From NCBI GenBank assembly GCA_029448655.1, contig JACCLO010000012.1:1922001-1986000 (forward strand): 64,000 nt of DNA. The letters are read 5' to 3'. The notes under the pieces were generated by a model that saw nothing but the letters and a program-made list of their open reading frames with translations, was not told where the DNA came from and did not search any database. Shown here piece after piece: positions 24,976-37,700 of the stretch (its first letter is position 1; each line of letters begins with the position of its first letter). Origin of the DNA: Wolfiporia cocos (Eukaryota > Basidiomycota > Agaricomycetes > Polyporales > Phaeolaceae). The position numbers and the translations under genes were made by a program.

Positions 24976-27449
24976 ATGTCTGCGCTCACTCAACTCGCAG
25001 CACTGCACGGTGCAAGGCAGTCATACAGACCTTTGCTCTGCAACACTCTGCGGACGGCCCGGCATAGCGTTCGATGGAAAACGGGACCAGCAACGTTGCA
25101 TGAGGACCGAGCGCCCCACTCTGCCAGCGGACATGCGAGCGACAACGTTCAGCCTCAACGTGAGTCTCCCGTGAGCGTGCCCATCGACTCGGCGTCATCC
25201 AGAACGCGGTCAGCAGCGCAGAACGGGCCGGAACAACAGAAGAGCAGCTTTCCCTCGTCAGGGTCCTCCTTCGTCGACGCGGTCATCACAACCGTGATCG
25301 GACTCGGCGCAGGCACGTCCATCATGTCCGCTCACCAGAGCAACAGCTCACGACGGCGCATCCCCACGCAGTGTTCTTCGGCGGCGTCGCCTACGTCGCC
25401 TGGTACAAGAAGAACGTTCTCGACAAGGTACGCCGCTCCCCTCCCACCGCGTGCGCACTTCACATTCAACAGCGCACACGGCCAGATGGAACTCGCGTTC
25501 GCCAAGGGATACGACCCCGTGCTGGAGATCGCGGGCCAGCCGAAGCGGCGCAGCGACGCCAAGGCGGACGGCGGCGGGACGCCCGACTTCACGAACGTGC
25601 CGTGGACGCAGCACCTGCGGCGGCGGGAGCAGGACCTCGTCGACCAGATCATCGGCGGGACGGAGTTCGGGCAGTACTTCCTGCTTCTCGGGCCGAAGGT
25701 GCGTGCGCCGCGCGGGCTCTCGCGCCGCGTCTCTGTCTGCGCGCTGACGACGCGCACGCAGGGAACAGGGAAGGGGACGATGATCCTCGACGCGATGCAC
25801 ACGGTGCAGGCCGAGGGCGTCGCGATGTGCGACGCGCACCCGGACTTGGAGGTGTTCCGCCTGCGCCTCGGTCGCGCGCTGAACTATGAGTACAACGAGG
25901 ACACGCAGACGGGGCTCTTCCAGCGCAGAGACCCGCGCGAAGGTACGCGGCACCACCGTCGTTCTCGCGCAGGACCTGACACAACGGGTGGATTGCAGCC
26001 GGTCCGGCGCTCGATATTGAGAGAGGTGCGGCGTGCTCTCGGCGTGGTGCGGCGTTGCGGCGGTGGCTCACGCATGACAGCGTTAAACAAGCTGGAGAAG
26101 GTCGCGCTGCGCTACACGCGCCGCACGGGCAGACCGCTCGTTCTCGTCCTGAACAACATACACTTCTTCCAGAACGACGACGGCGGGAGGAACATGCTGT
26201 TGCAGCTGCAGCAGCGCGCCGAGTCGTGGGCCGCGGGCGGTACGCTCTCGTATCCGTGGCGTCGAAGCACTGACCGAGCCGGGACGTCTGAGCAGGTATA
26301 TTGACGATGGTGTTCACAAGGTACGCTACGATCCTGCACCGTGCACTCTTCTGAACATTCCCGCCCTACAGCGACGACTTCTGGCCATTCCATGTCATGC
26401 GTGAGTCCCGGGCGTACGCGCTCGCAACGGACAACTAACGGCGCTCCATCCAGGCAAGGGCGCGAGCAGGATGAACGTCAGCCACCCTTCCATCCTTTCT
26501 CCTTTCACGCGCACGCTCACCGCCCGCCCGCAGACCATATCCATCTCCGACCTTACCCTCCTCGACAGCGTCCGCTCGCTCTCGTACATGCGCGCACGCA
26601 CGCAGCGCCCGCCCGCGCCGCCCTCGGCGCTCCGCGACGCAGCGCAGACCGCAGGCGGGCGGCTCGCACACCTCACGAAGCTCGCGCGCGCGCCGGACGT
26701 GCGCCGCCGCGCGGAGGAGCTGCTCCAGCGCGAGCGCGCGTGGCTCCTGAGCGAGGTCGGGCTCATACCCGACTGCGACGACGATGTAATGGACGAGCAG
26801 AAGTGGAGCGCCGGGGCGTGGCTGCTCCTCCGCGAGTTTGTGCGGCTATGGCGCGAGGCGGAGACCCAGAGGAACTCCGGGGCGGGGGAGGAGGGGGAGT
26901 ACGGGGAGGTGCCGTTGCCGAGGTTGTCGTACGTGAGTGGTGCCGGTTTGTCTGTCGGGGTGGGCTGGGCTGATGGTGATGGTGGTGTGTAGTATCGGTG
27001 CCGGCAGATCATGACTCGTGCGGATTTCTTGGAAGGTGCGTGGCTGCGTAACCCGTAGATGGGTGGTGTCGCTTACCTGCGCACAGAGCTGGATCGCCGG
27101 AACATCATCGCGATTGACGTGAGACGCGACGACGGACGCGCGGCGGCCTCCGCTGACTTGTGCTACAGATCAACCACGACGTGACCCCCGACTCCCTCCT
27201 CATCCTGCGAGCGGCGGAGCAGGTCGTCGCGGAAGAAGGCTTCGAGGACCTGCTCAACAACGTGCTGACTAGGATAGATGCGATCGAGAGCCTGCACCGC
27301 ACGCGCGAGTTGACGGTGCGTCTACTCACTGGGTCTGGCAAGCATTTGCTGAGCGAGACGTCGCCCTTGCACAGTTCAAGGACCTCGCCGCGGGCGATTC
27401 TGTGAGGCTGGCTGTCGACAAGGGGGGCGCACGCGTTGCCGATGATTGA
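24976..27449 (+). CDS. mitochondrial membrane-anchored P-loop (AAA/Orc1-like) ATPase, 13 exons
   Basis: The exons are 24976-25312, 25372-25427, 25486-25698, 25762-25942, 25999-26025, 26081-26239, 26296-26320, 26372-26400, 26454-26932, 26993-27035, 27087-27118, 27169-27315 and 27375-27449. They join in frame to exactly 600 residues. Residues 1-34 are rich in Ala/Arg/Ser/Leu with no acid, like a mitochondrial presequence. Residues ~99-125 (FVDAVITTVIGLGA then VFFGGVAYVAWY) form a membrane segment. The Walker A motif GPKGTGKGT is at ~200-208. The strand PLVLVLNNIHFF at ~290-301 occupies the Walker B place but has Asn-Asn where acids are expected. The first intron (25313-25371) must use a GC donor to keep frame and helix. 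Fungal relatives exist as unnamed mitochondrial P-loop proteins; I know no proven function. The stop codon is only 43 bp from the right arm of the inverted repeat. Confidence 0.8.
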
Positions 27450-27492
27450 GCTCGTCAAGCGGTAGACTCTGCGATACCAGGTGGCGGCAGGG

Positions 27493-29166
27493 CAGCGGCA
27501 AGGTATTCCGATGTGATCGGGCGACATCAAGATCCCGACCTTACTATCGACACAAGTGTGCAACGAGTGATATCAAATATCATCAGCACTAGTAGGTACA
27601 TCGGTTCAATATCGCGCTTGAATGTCTTGTGTTTATTTTTCTAGCAATCGTGAACTCGAGCCCTGCTTACACGCAACACTACTCCGTGCTCTTTGAATGG
27701 AATTCTCCGTAATACTCCTTCCTCAATTTCTATACCAGGACTGGTTCTTAGCGTGAACGTAGAGCTACAAGTAGGACAACTCGCCTTGAAGTCGTCATTT
27801 GACAGAAGATTGCTGTGCAGCCAGACCTGACAGTGTCTCAGTAAACTTCCACCGTAAAATGACATCGTCTCACGTGTGACTTGATCTTGCTCTTGTCATC
27901 CTTGTCGAGGCCTGTAAATGTATTGAGCTGAAATTCACGTAATCGAGCCGCCCCATACGAACCCATTGCTTTGTGCAGGTCGAATTTGACCAGCGTGAGC
28001 TTGACACCGTGTTGGCGCATCAAAGTTCGCATGAGCTAAATGCTACAGTCAGGGAGCATCACTTCGTGGCAAAGCTAGCGCGTACCTCCGTGACCTCGTC
28101 TCGATCAAACACATTGGGCATGGAGAGACGCAATGAAGTGCTCCCCCACGCACGCGTCTCGTGGCCAGGGCCGACGGCCATCTTGGCGCCGTAAACATTG
28201 GTCGTGGACAATGCTCCTGAGACGACCGAGTCTGCATGCAGCGCGATGTGACTGGTGAGCCTGCGACATAGCACGAGTCTATTGTGGACATACGAGCGAC
28301 AGAAAGCCACACGCGGTCGGCCGTTTCTGGCTTGAGGAACACGACTCTGTCGGTGGACGTCAGCGTTGACGAGATCCCAGCTGCGGACTCACGTACCCCT
28401 GGCCAGAGACGTAGCCGTGCCGGACAGCGATTTCTTTCAGCTTTTCGTGGGCATCGTCCCAGACCTACGGAGGATATCATACATTAAGGCTTGATGGTAT
28501 GATGCGGACGTGCATACTGCTTGTTTGAGCTGCCTTTTACCTAGGATCCCCTTCTTCTTGACAGCTAGCTTAGGAAGTGACTCGTCGTCCTACGTGATTC
28601 ATACCAATGAGCTACGAATGAATGAAAATATATTACAGCAAAGGGTTACCTGGATTGCCTGGACCTTTGCTTCCGTCTCTCTCACTGTCGATCAAGTTAA
28701 CGGCTCAGCGGTAGCACAGCATGTCTCGACACCTACACATTTCGGCCGCATCTTCCTTCGCGGATTCGTGTCTTGAGGTGTCAGCGGTCGGCCGCGTCCT
28801 CATGACACTGAGCAACTGCGCCCCAGTCTAGATGAGCTGTTCACGGCCCAAAGCACTCGGGCATACTCATCTCGACGACCGCCTTCCCGCCGTGGGTCTG
28901 CTGCATCAGAGAGGACGGCTTCTACTATACAGACGCGGTCAAGCCCAGAGCCAAGACTGTCAAGCGTGAGCTCGCACTTTTGTGAGGAACTCATCGAGAG
29001 CAACCCCGCATTCGGGGGTCCATACGCTCGGACTCCTGTCTCGTGAGATCAGCGTCCCGTTCGAAACAGCGATCGTGCTGGTTTACCGCGGGGATCCTGC
29101 CAGACTTGCATCCAACGAAGTCGGGGACGTAGTCAAAGTCCGCAAGGGTCCTGTGCCGGCTTTCGG
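27493..29166 (-). repeat. right arm of the inverted repeat, proximal segment
   Basis: Inverted copy of 22572-24245 with no net length difference (paired coordinates add to 51738) and only scattered substitutions. For example, a Met-Val against Met-Ile difference occurs near 28477 and one TCCCC/TCCAC-type change in the DUF1917 reading. At 29166 the homology stops in the middle of a gene-like stretch because an outer transposon begins at 29167. The arm resumes at 44517. Confidence 0.9.
27938..28464 (-). pseudogene. DUF1917-like gene copy in the right arm
   Basis: This is the mirror image of the copy at 23274-23800, with the same blocks on the - strand (WDDAHEKL near 28461, MPNVFDRDEVTEV near 28090, LMRQHGVKLTLVKFDL near 28000). 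Its upstream part would lie beyond 29166 and has been separated from the rest by the transposon stack. It carries the same missing Trp as the left copy, so the decay predates the duplication or the family member genuinely differs there. Confidence 0.5.
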
Positions 29167-29988
29167 GTAGAGTTTCAGTCACCGAGATTAATTTAGGGCC
29201 TGTACGGGAACGCAACCTGATATCGCTGGCCGATTTCCCTATGGAAGAAGGTGCAAGCTTCGTTAGCGCGCGCCGCCACCAATGCCGAGCACCGGCATCC
29301 AGATTTCAAATTTGTAAGCCACGGACCCCGGGCATCGCAGAATGACAGTGACGACAGTATCACGTGCGTGTGCTTTCTCGTTTTCCTGCGGCTGTCGATT
29401 GACCTTCGAGGGGCGAAGGCGACTTACGCTGCATTCATGGCAAGGAATAACCAGCACCTACCAGTCCGTAAGTGTACTTATAATTATTCGAAAAGTAGAT
29501 CGTTGACGCCACTTTAGCCCCTGATGATCTGATTCGGCCCCGCATTGAACGTTACGTGCAGATGGGGCTCTCGTACCCAGCAATTTTAAGCATCTGAAGG
29601 GTCACTTTGATACTGCACAATATGGGCTCAGGTAATTCCATGTCAGGTAAATTGCACCTGTAATAACAATACTAAGGCTTGCGCGTGATTTGTGTCGAAA
29701 TTTGGTTACGACGCATTTTGCCTCCGAACAACGCAAATGGGCCGAAAGCGACGCGAAAAAAGCTGTAAACACGTAGTGAAACCGCTCACCTGGTGACCAT
29801 GCTCAACCAGTCTCCAAGCGGCTTCCACATATCCTGTATCCGGCCTGTAATCCTTGTTCGTAATAATCTCCTTTCCCCACGAGAAAAAGTCAGATAAACG
29901 TTTGAAGACACGCGTCGAAAAAGTAGATGGTTCCTGCTATTTTGAGTTAGCCACATTCCGAAGTCAAAATGTGTCGCTCACTTCGTAA

Positions 29989-31178
29989 TAGTGATGTGCA
30001 AAGCACAGCTCGGCTCAAAGCCCAGGGCTTGGGCCCGGCTTTGAAGGGCTCGGGCTCAGCGAAATGTCAAGCCGGGCCCTCCTTGATGGCTCAGGCCGGC
30101 TTGGGCCTGGCTCAGGCTCAGGCCGGGGCTTATTGTCACAAAATATCTAGGGGGATATAGTAACAGCCCTCGCTATAGGTTCTATGGGCGCCGCTGCATG
30201 CGCGTGCGCTCCTCTAGGCCTCAGCCACCTCCACGTCGGTCTCACTCCGTTTAGATCATCTGACTTAGTAGTTTAGCGCTGTAGGGTAGCACGCACATCA
30301 GGTGCCGTCACTTATGGTCACAGTATGTCATGTAGCATTACTCATCACCTGATCCTTTAGATACTGCGCACAGGCCATGTCTTTAGGGTAGTACTTGTAG
30401 CTCACACGCTCATGTATATAACCTACGATGAGATGGGGCTTATTCCCCATCTCTAAGATTCTCGTCAATGGACCTAGGTCCCTCTCGCACCAACTTTCCT
30501 GTGTGATCTCTGGCCCGGGGCCCCTCTAAAACTTACTTGACTGTGTGCCAGCCCTTCGATGTCTGGGGACTTGTGGACTGGGGACCTGCTTGTCTGCAAA
30601 GGCAAGTAAGGTTGTCCTATGAGATCGGCAGGTTGTCCTATGAGTACGGCGTTGCCGTTGGTACACCGCCTTGTCAGGCTGTGAGGGTCTTCCCTGTAGA
30701 CAGGGTCATACAGACGTGGTACGTCTGTGACACTTATGGGTAATCAGGTAGGACCTCAGAATTATTGGCTTGTGCAGTTCAAATGACAGCACAACATATT
30801 CAGAATGCTTATATTTGTTGATAATCTGATCTACAAGTGTTTTTACAGCTGCTTATGATGTTGACTGAAAATCCAGATCTCGATCACAACCCCGATTGCA
30901 ACAGTAGTCACAACGTTCCGCACCGTGTTAGCAGATCACAAGTCATTGTAATGCCGTTGGGATCATATAAGGTGAATTGATGCAAAATCTTAAACTATTT
31001 TAACAACACCACAGCTGCGCGCCTAAAGCCGCTGGCTCAGGGCTCGGCTACAGCCGGCTCACGATCCAAGCTGGGCCCTGAGCTGTCTTAAGCCACCCCC
31101 CAGGCTCGGCTCGGCCCGGCTTAAGTCGGCTCGGCCAGGCCCAGCTCACGGCTTTGAGCCGTGCTTTGCACATCACTA
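29989..31178. mobile_element. hAT-like miniature element no. 1
   Basis: A perfect 8-bp duplication CTTCGTAA flanks it (29981-29988 and 31179-31186). The terminal inverted repeats read TAGTGATGTGCAAAGCAC at the left end and its complement at the right. Just inside both ends are about 150 bp of short GC-rich motifs built on GGCTCGGC/GGGCC, a subterminal repeat pattern known from hAT ends. There is no transposase frame. The length is 1190 bp. It inserted into the left part of the outer transposon. Confidence 0.92.
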
Positions 31179-34032
31179 CTTCGTAATCGGGGAGTTTGTC
31201 CGGGCGGAATTGGGGTATGGTGCCAACGGCCTAGTCACCACCTCTTTTGTACAAGTCTTACTGCTCACTCAGATTGGTGCCTAGAGACAATCGGTCTAGC
31301 CAAAATGCTTAGATTGAACATAGGAACAAAATGGCTAGGCGGATTTCTCTGAAAATCAAAATTGAGAAATTTATATGTCCAAATTTGGCCAGTTGTGGGA
31401 AAGCAGTACTATATATGGAAAGTATTGACATCTCTACTTATCTGACTAATCCAAATATAGTATATCAGTCAAGCTGACGTGCGAGGGTCTCTGGAACACG
31501 GCGGTGAGACTTGTATCGATGAGAACTGAATGCCTGCACCTGTAATTGAGCATCTTTTGTGCCCAATCCTGAGTGATAAGCATCCATCCACCTGACAACC
31601 CGGTGCTCCCATTTCCGGATTGTCTCGACACTTACCGATGCCAGTGCATCTGGCATATTGGCTTGTAATGTTGGAAATGTATAATCACAGTGGTTGTGGA
31701 GATACTTCTTGATAGCACCCCAGAAGTATTCGATGAAATTCAGCTCACAGTGATATTTTGGTAAAAATATGCACATGTGGCCTGCATCCTCGATGACTTC
31801 CTGGACAAGAGTTTTCTGTTCCTTGAAGTCTGGCTGATTTTCGAGTATGTGCTTGGCACAGCAACTGGTCACATCTGGGTCACATTTCCTGTGACACTGC
31901 ATTCGCAGTCCATCAACCCAGAGGCTTTGCTCGATGAGAATTTGTCGAATCCCTTTGGGAAGATTGGGATGATCAGGATGATTGTATGGAAAATTCATTT
32001 GTTGGATAATTTTCTGATCATCCTTCATGAACCAGCCATCACGCATTTGTGCCTGCTTTCCACCAGGGCGCAGATTCATGCGTGACACAAGAAGTGCATC
32101 CTCAGCAAAGGCAGAATGTCCTTGTGAGTGGTCAACAGCAATTAAGGCTTGGAATCCGGGGCCATGCAATTTTTCAAATGTCGGAATGATCTTTGTTTTC
32201 AGCTATGATCAATTATTTTGTGAGTCAAGTCTGCTACAGATTTGTCATGGCATACCTGGTTCACAAACATCTCACCGTTCCAGAAGCCATCATGATTTTT
32301 TACCATATTCAAGGCCTTGTCCCGCATCCTTCAACCAACCAAATGTGGAACAGATTACCTCGCTGCGGTGAATGCCCCTGCCGGGACCCTTTTTTCGTAG
32401 TGGCTGCTCGCCTTTGAAAACCCAGCTTTTTTTGACACCATCATGTGCTTGGGCAGTCATTTCGTCATGCACCACAAACACCAGACGGCGCTCGACATAA
32501 TTTTCTGTTTGCTTGTTGACCTCTTCCGAGACATTTCCAACAACATACTTGATCATTCGTTTTCGATGCTGTGCCATTGCTGGCAGGAAGACTTCTTGAC
32601 GATACCTGACAACATCCGGCTGCTCATGACCATCATAATAGAGGCTCTTCTTGTGCTCGATGTACTGGAAGCCTTCTCGATGAAGCCAATCGCACGCAGT
32701 GCTCAGGGAGATTCCTCGGCCAACCTTCAAGTGAATCCACGGGAAGAGTTCAAGCTCCATATACTTCTTTAACCCTGCTGGCATCTCCTTATGAATGATC
32801 TCTTTCAGATACTGCTGAGCAGCTGCTGGTACCATGCTGTTTTTGGTGAATTCGGTGAGTTTTTCAGGATTCATGGCCCATTTGTTTGACCGCACATATG
32901 AGCGTAGCTCCGCTTGCACCACAGGGTCCTGTAGCAATGTATAGGACTTGATATGCCGGCCCTTAAGGATATGGGAAGTTCTCGTGCATTCAACCATCTT
33001 CAAGCCCACTTCCGCACCATCCTTCCACCCCATTTTGCAGAAAAGCCATGACTTTTCACTGCACATTCCCCTGCCACGGTCATGGAGTGCTTGTATTTGA
33101 CAATCAAGCGCAGATAGCTCTCAATACAGTGCATGCGGCAGGCCTGCAGACTGTTATCGCCTGAAATAAAGGTATGTCGCTTTGATTTAATGAATTTCTG
33201 GATCGCATCAAGTCCATTCTCGAAGGTCCGCATACGGTTCTCCTTGATGTGAGAGCGGGTAATGCGTGCTGGCACTTCAAGCTTGTGGCACTTTGGAGGG
33301 GGGGTTGTCCGGTTGGAGCGGACAGTGCGCTGCTGCTGTGAGGGGCTGGAATCCACAGTAAGTCTGGCCTCGTCCATTTCGCTCTCTTCCTCCTCCTCAT
33401 GCATGAGTAACTGTAGCATCGCACTTTGATGCTCCTGGCTATTGTGGATGTTCTCTTCACTTCCTTCTCCACCTTCGGCACCCACATCTCCGGTTTCATA
33501 CTCATCCTCTGATGATGAGATATCAGAGAGATATCCACAGAAAATCTCGTCTCCACTCAGTGCTGGCTGGCGAACACTTGGAATGGTATGTAAACCACCC
33601 TGTTGCTCATTTGACTGCTGTTCTGACAGCTCAGGACCCTTCTGTGTTGAGAAAAACGAGTGCATGAATTGCGCACCAGAGTTGTGCCCGAAACTCGTCA
33701 ACACATACATTTCGCCCATGAATTGTGATAAGTACCTCTTACGGTGAGCCTGTTCACCCCGAAGCTTCTTATCGTGCCTCCGTTTCGTTCTGTCTGACAT
33801 GCCATTGTAACCCAGAGCCCGGTTTCTCTCTGCTTGCTTCCAGACACTCTGAGACATTGGTCTCATTAGGATACCAAAGGCATCCCTGTTGCGTTCTTTC
33901 CTCTGCTGTGCCATCTCCAGACTCTGACGCAGCTCATCACCCTCCAACTCAGACAAATCGTTGTTGTTGTCGTCATCATCTCCGTTGTTGCCCTCGTCAT
34001 CATTCAAGTCCTCTCCATCTTCATCCTTGTCC

Positions 34033-34740
34033 TGTTACGGGTCGAATACCCGTTCGTATATTCGAGTCGCGAATATAAATCGTTCTTCTGCACGTAGGCA
34101 CGCAGCCGTGTGCAAGGCAAATACTCGTTAGATGCCTTCGGGTCCTAAGTGAAGTCCTTAGGAGATCGGTTAATATCCAATACGCGTTAGAGGATATAAT
34201 CTGTTCAAGTGCGAGTCGAATAGAATATGAGACTCGCCTAAGTCCGAGAAGTCAATATGCACTTTGAGGACTTAGTCGTTCGATTGCTCGAGTGAAAAAT
34301 ACTGAGCGTAGTTTCCTACGTTTGAGAACGAGTATAAGACTTCTTGTTTGTACAACAAGGTCGAGCTAAAGAGCCTCGACAGTAAGTACACGAGTTTATA
34401 TACTACTTTAGCTTTCAGGGGTCAAGCCTGTCCCAGATGTCACCGCTACTATCTACGCTATAGTACCAAACGTTTGATAAGTATGTAGTGATATATCCGA
34501 GACGATAGATAGGAATGATGGCGGTTGAACGCCATCTATCAGCTAATAAACGATGAACATGAAACGGTGGCAGAGTTGGATCTGCCAGCGATGAAACGCG
34601 CCCTATAGACTAGTACAACTGGGGATGCGCCCAGTAGAGTCACGAGTAGCCAGGGGAGTTGGTTGCGCAACAAGTCCCTGTATCGTATTCGACCGGTGGT
34701 GAGTTCTGCAGATATTCGAAAAATCAAAATAATCGTAACA
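34033..34740 (-). repeat. 3' LTR of gypsy-1
   Basis: 708 bp, beginning TGTTACGGGTCG and ending ATCGTAACA on the + strand, so both ends carry TGTTAC/GTAACA inverted termini. It looks identical to 41784-42491. A polypurine tract for plus-strand priming (GGGAGGGGCTGA on the - strand) directly precedes it at 34741-34752. Confidence 0.97.
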
Positions 34741-34752
34741 TCAGCCCCTCCC
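34741..34752 (-). promoter_or_regulatory. polypurine tract of gypsy-1
   Basis: On the - strand the bases directly before the 3' LTR read GGGAGGGGCTGA, the expected primer site for plus-strand DNA synthesis. It overlaps the last codons of the pol frame, which ends at 34752. Confidence 0.8.
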
Positions 34753-37700
34753 TAGGCATTCGTCGGCCTCGACGAATTTCCCAAGTTCCCCTCTTCAGAG
34801 TGCCTCGGCGTCCTGTTCGTTGTAGATGTCGCCGTTCCCGCTGAGGGACGGGGTCGTAGGAGTTCGCCATACGAAGTGTTGGCGGCATTCATTCTGTCGA
34901 TGACCTGGTTGATTGAGCCCACAAGTTCTGCAAATATAGTCGGGGCAGTCGAGGATCCAGTGGTTGGCGGAGCCACATTGTCGACACGGCTGCTCAGGTG
35001 AGGGCCTCGCTGGTACCCGTAGGGAAGGGATATCGCGGAGGTATTCGTTATGTTGGTACCTCCAGTGGTGTGCGGCTCGGTGGAGGTTCCGTGCGGCCCA
35101 TGTGGGTAGGGAGGCGGTGTCTCGTTCGTGCTCCCTCGCACCTCGCTCAAACTCCTCGCGGGTAATGCTCTGCACCGACGGAGATCGTCGAATAGGCGGC
35201 GTGCTATTCGCTCTTCGCTGTCGCGCTGGGGTAGCCCTAGGGCTCGTCGGGCGTGCAGGTGGTTCACGTCTCCCGTTGCCTCCCATACCAGAAATACGTG
35301 GCGTCGGGTTTCTAACTCCTGTTCGGCGGGCCCTCTGAGTCTCGGTAGACAGAGGAAATAATACTCGATCGCCCTCCATAAAATCAAACGGCCTTGCAAC
35401 TCGGCGTCGTTCGTCGGGGGTGAAAAAGCGGGCGGGTCGTGGTGTGTATTCGGGTCGACTGGGAGTAATGTGCTCGCGATCCTCGAAGTCGTTGAGCGCG
35501 TGCCGTAGTCGGGCCGTTGTAGTGGCGGCCAATCGGTCGATAAGTCTGTCGGTGAGTAGCTCGAGTCCCTCTCTCTGTGCTCTGATCTGCCCCTCCATTC
35601 GGACGAGGTCCTCGGTGATGTTCTGGTACGAGCTGTAGACGTGGGTGAGGTCCTGCGCGATGTCGAAGAGGGCCGACCAGCCATCGGCTCGGCCAGCAAA
35701 AGGTCCCTCGGCCCTGTACCAGAGGAGGGCGTGTCTAATCTGTAGATGCTGGGGGGAGTACCTTCTTGGTGGCGTACCTCGCGGTCGGCCTTCTCGACGA
35801 TCTGCATCGCCGGGGGTCGCGGTACGACGGGGAAGCTGGTGGCGAGTCGTCGACATACTATTACTGTCCTATTTTCGAGTGTCGGGGTTGTCCTGACTCT
35901 CGTCCTGTGGTAGTCTTTTATCAGTTCCTTGGAGTGCTCCAAGTTCGCCTCGTCTTCCCATGAGTTGTCGGCCGTGGCATAGCCTTTCCATTTGACGAAG
36001 TACTGATGCTTCTTTCCTTTCCATCTATCAGCCAAGATGGCTTCGACCTCGTATTCTTCCTGTCCCTTGATGATATCAGGTGGCGGTCGTAAGTAATTGG
36101 GTCCGTGCACCCTTGTTTCTTTGAATGGTTTTAGTAAGGCGGCGTGGAATACCGGGTGAACTTTCCAGCTCGTTGGTAACTGCAGCCGGTATGTCGTGGG
36201 TCCCATCTTTTCTGTGATAGTGAAGGGTCCTTCTCTTTTTGGTGCCAGCTTGTTAGATTCGTAGGGGATTGTTAGGTTCTTTGCGTCGAGCCAGACCTTA
36301 TCCCCTTTCTCAAGCTTCGGCAGTTCTCTGAGGAACCTCCCTGCCATTCTTTTCTGGGCTAATTCATGCGCGATGAATGCCATCTTTCGCGCCTCTTTGA
36401 TCTTCTTGATCCTGTCGACAGCGGCCGGGACGTTCCCTACTCGGTCATAATCTGGGAATCCTCTCGGGACATATCCTAGGATTATTTCGAGTGGCGCTGG
36501 CCGGTTTTCGGTTCGTCTGGTGTTGTGCGCAAATTCGACGTCGGGCAGTCGTTGTACCCATTGGAATGGGTCGTTCATGCAATAGATGCGAAGGTACACT
36601 TCGATCTGTTGATTCATTCTTTCTGTCTGTCCGTCAGTCTGTGGATGGTACGCCGTACTCATTGCTGATTCTGTTCCCTGCAGCTTGCATAATTCCTTGA
36701 AAAGTTTTGATGCAAACTGTGGCCCTCTGTCTGAAATAATTTTTCGGGGGATGCCATATAGCGAGTAGATTTTTCGGTGAAATATTTCTGCGGCCCCTTC
36801 GCTCGTGATCGTTTTGTCGCATGGGGTGAGAGAGATGGCCTTGGATAGGCCATGGTCGACAATCACCATCATGGAGTCATACTTTCCGACTCTTGGCAGG
36901 TCGGTGACAAAATCGACCGAGCACTGTGAGAAGGGGAGGGCGTCTTCCCGTGTCGGTATTGGCTGCAAAGGGGGTTTCAGCGGATTCCTATCAGGTTTCA
37001 TCTGTTGACAGATTGCACAGCCCCGGACGTATTCCGCTATCATTGTTCCCATGTCGGGCCACCAAAAATGGGTCTTAACCTGTACTGTTGTACCCCAGAT
37101 CCCAGGGTGTCCGGCCGGGATCGTGTCGTGGTATTTTGAGATGACGTCCCGTCGAAGGCCCTCGTCCCTTGGCACGTACATCCTGTCCCTGTAGAGCAGT
37201 ATCCCATCCGTTTGTTGCCATTCATCTGCGGTGGTTCTTGCGGGGAATTCGCCCGTGCCCCCTAGAGCGCGGATCGCCTGTTCCGCAGATTCATCTCGAT
37301 CGTTGGCGTTCTTGATTCGATCAATGATCGGGATCTGGATTGCGTGGACGACGAGTTCATCGGGGATCATGGTGTTTCCCTCGTTGTCTTCGTTGCTTTC
37401 GTCTAGGTGATACAACCTGGACAGTGTGTCGGCCATGACTAGTTTCCTTCCGGGGACGTGTTGTAACTTTAGGTCGAATTGTGAGAGGAATAGATGCCAT
37501 CTCGCTTGTCGCCGATTTAGGCGCTGTGCGCTTCTCCAGTATGTCAGGTTCTGATGATCACTTCGGATCAAGATCCGATGCGGTGCTCCTTCTAACAGAT
37601 GCCGCCATTCTTCTAAGGCTCGGACTATTCCGAGTAGTTCGCGATCGTAGATTTCATAGTTCCGTTCTGTAGATGTCAGGGACTGTGAGAGATATTCCAC

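Noticed and set aside
24718..26304. 528-codon + strand frame across the ATPase gene
   Set aside because: It reads through several GT-AG introns. The spliced model keeps Walker A and the downstream domains in one frame and gives exactly 600 residues.
30005..30125. GC-rich short repeats resembling a minisatellite or array
   Set aside because: They are the subterminal motif cluster of hAT-like element no. 1, mirrored at 31018-31160. There are no regular spacers, so it is not a CRISPR-like array.
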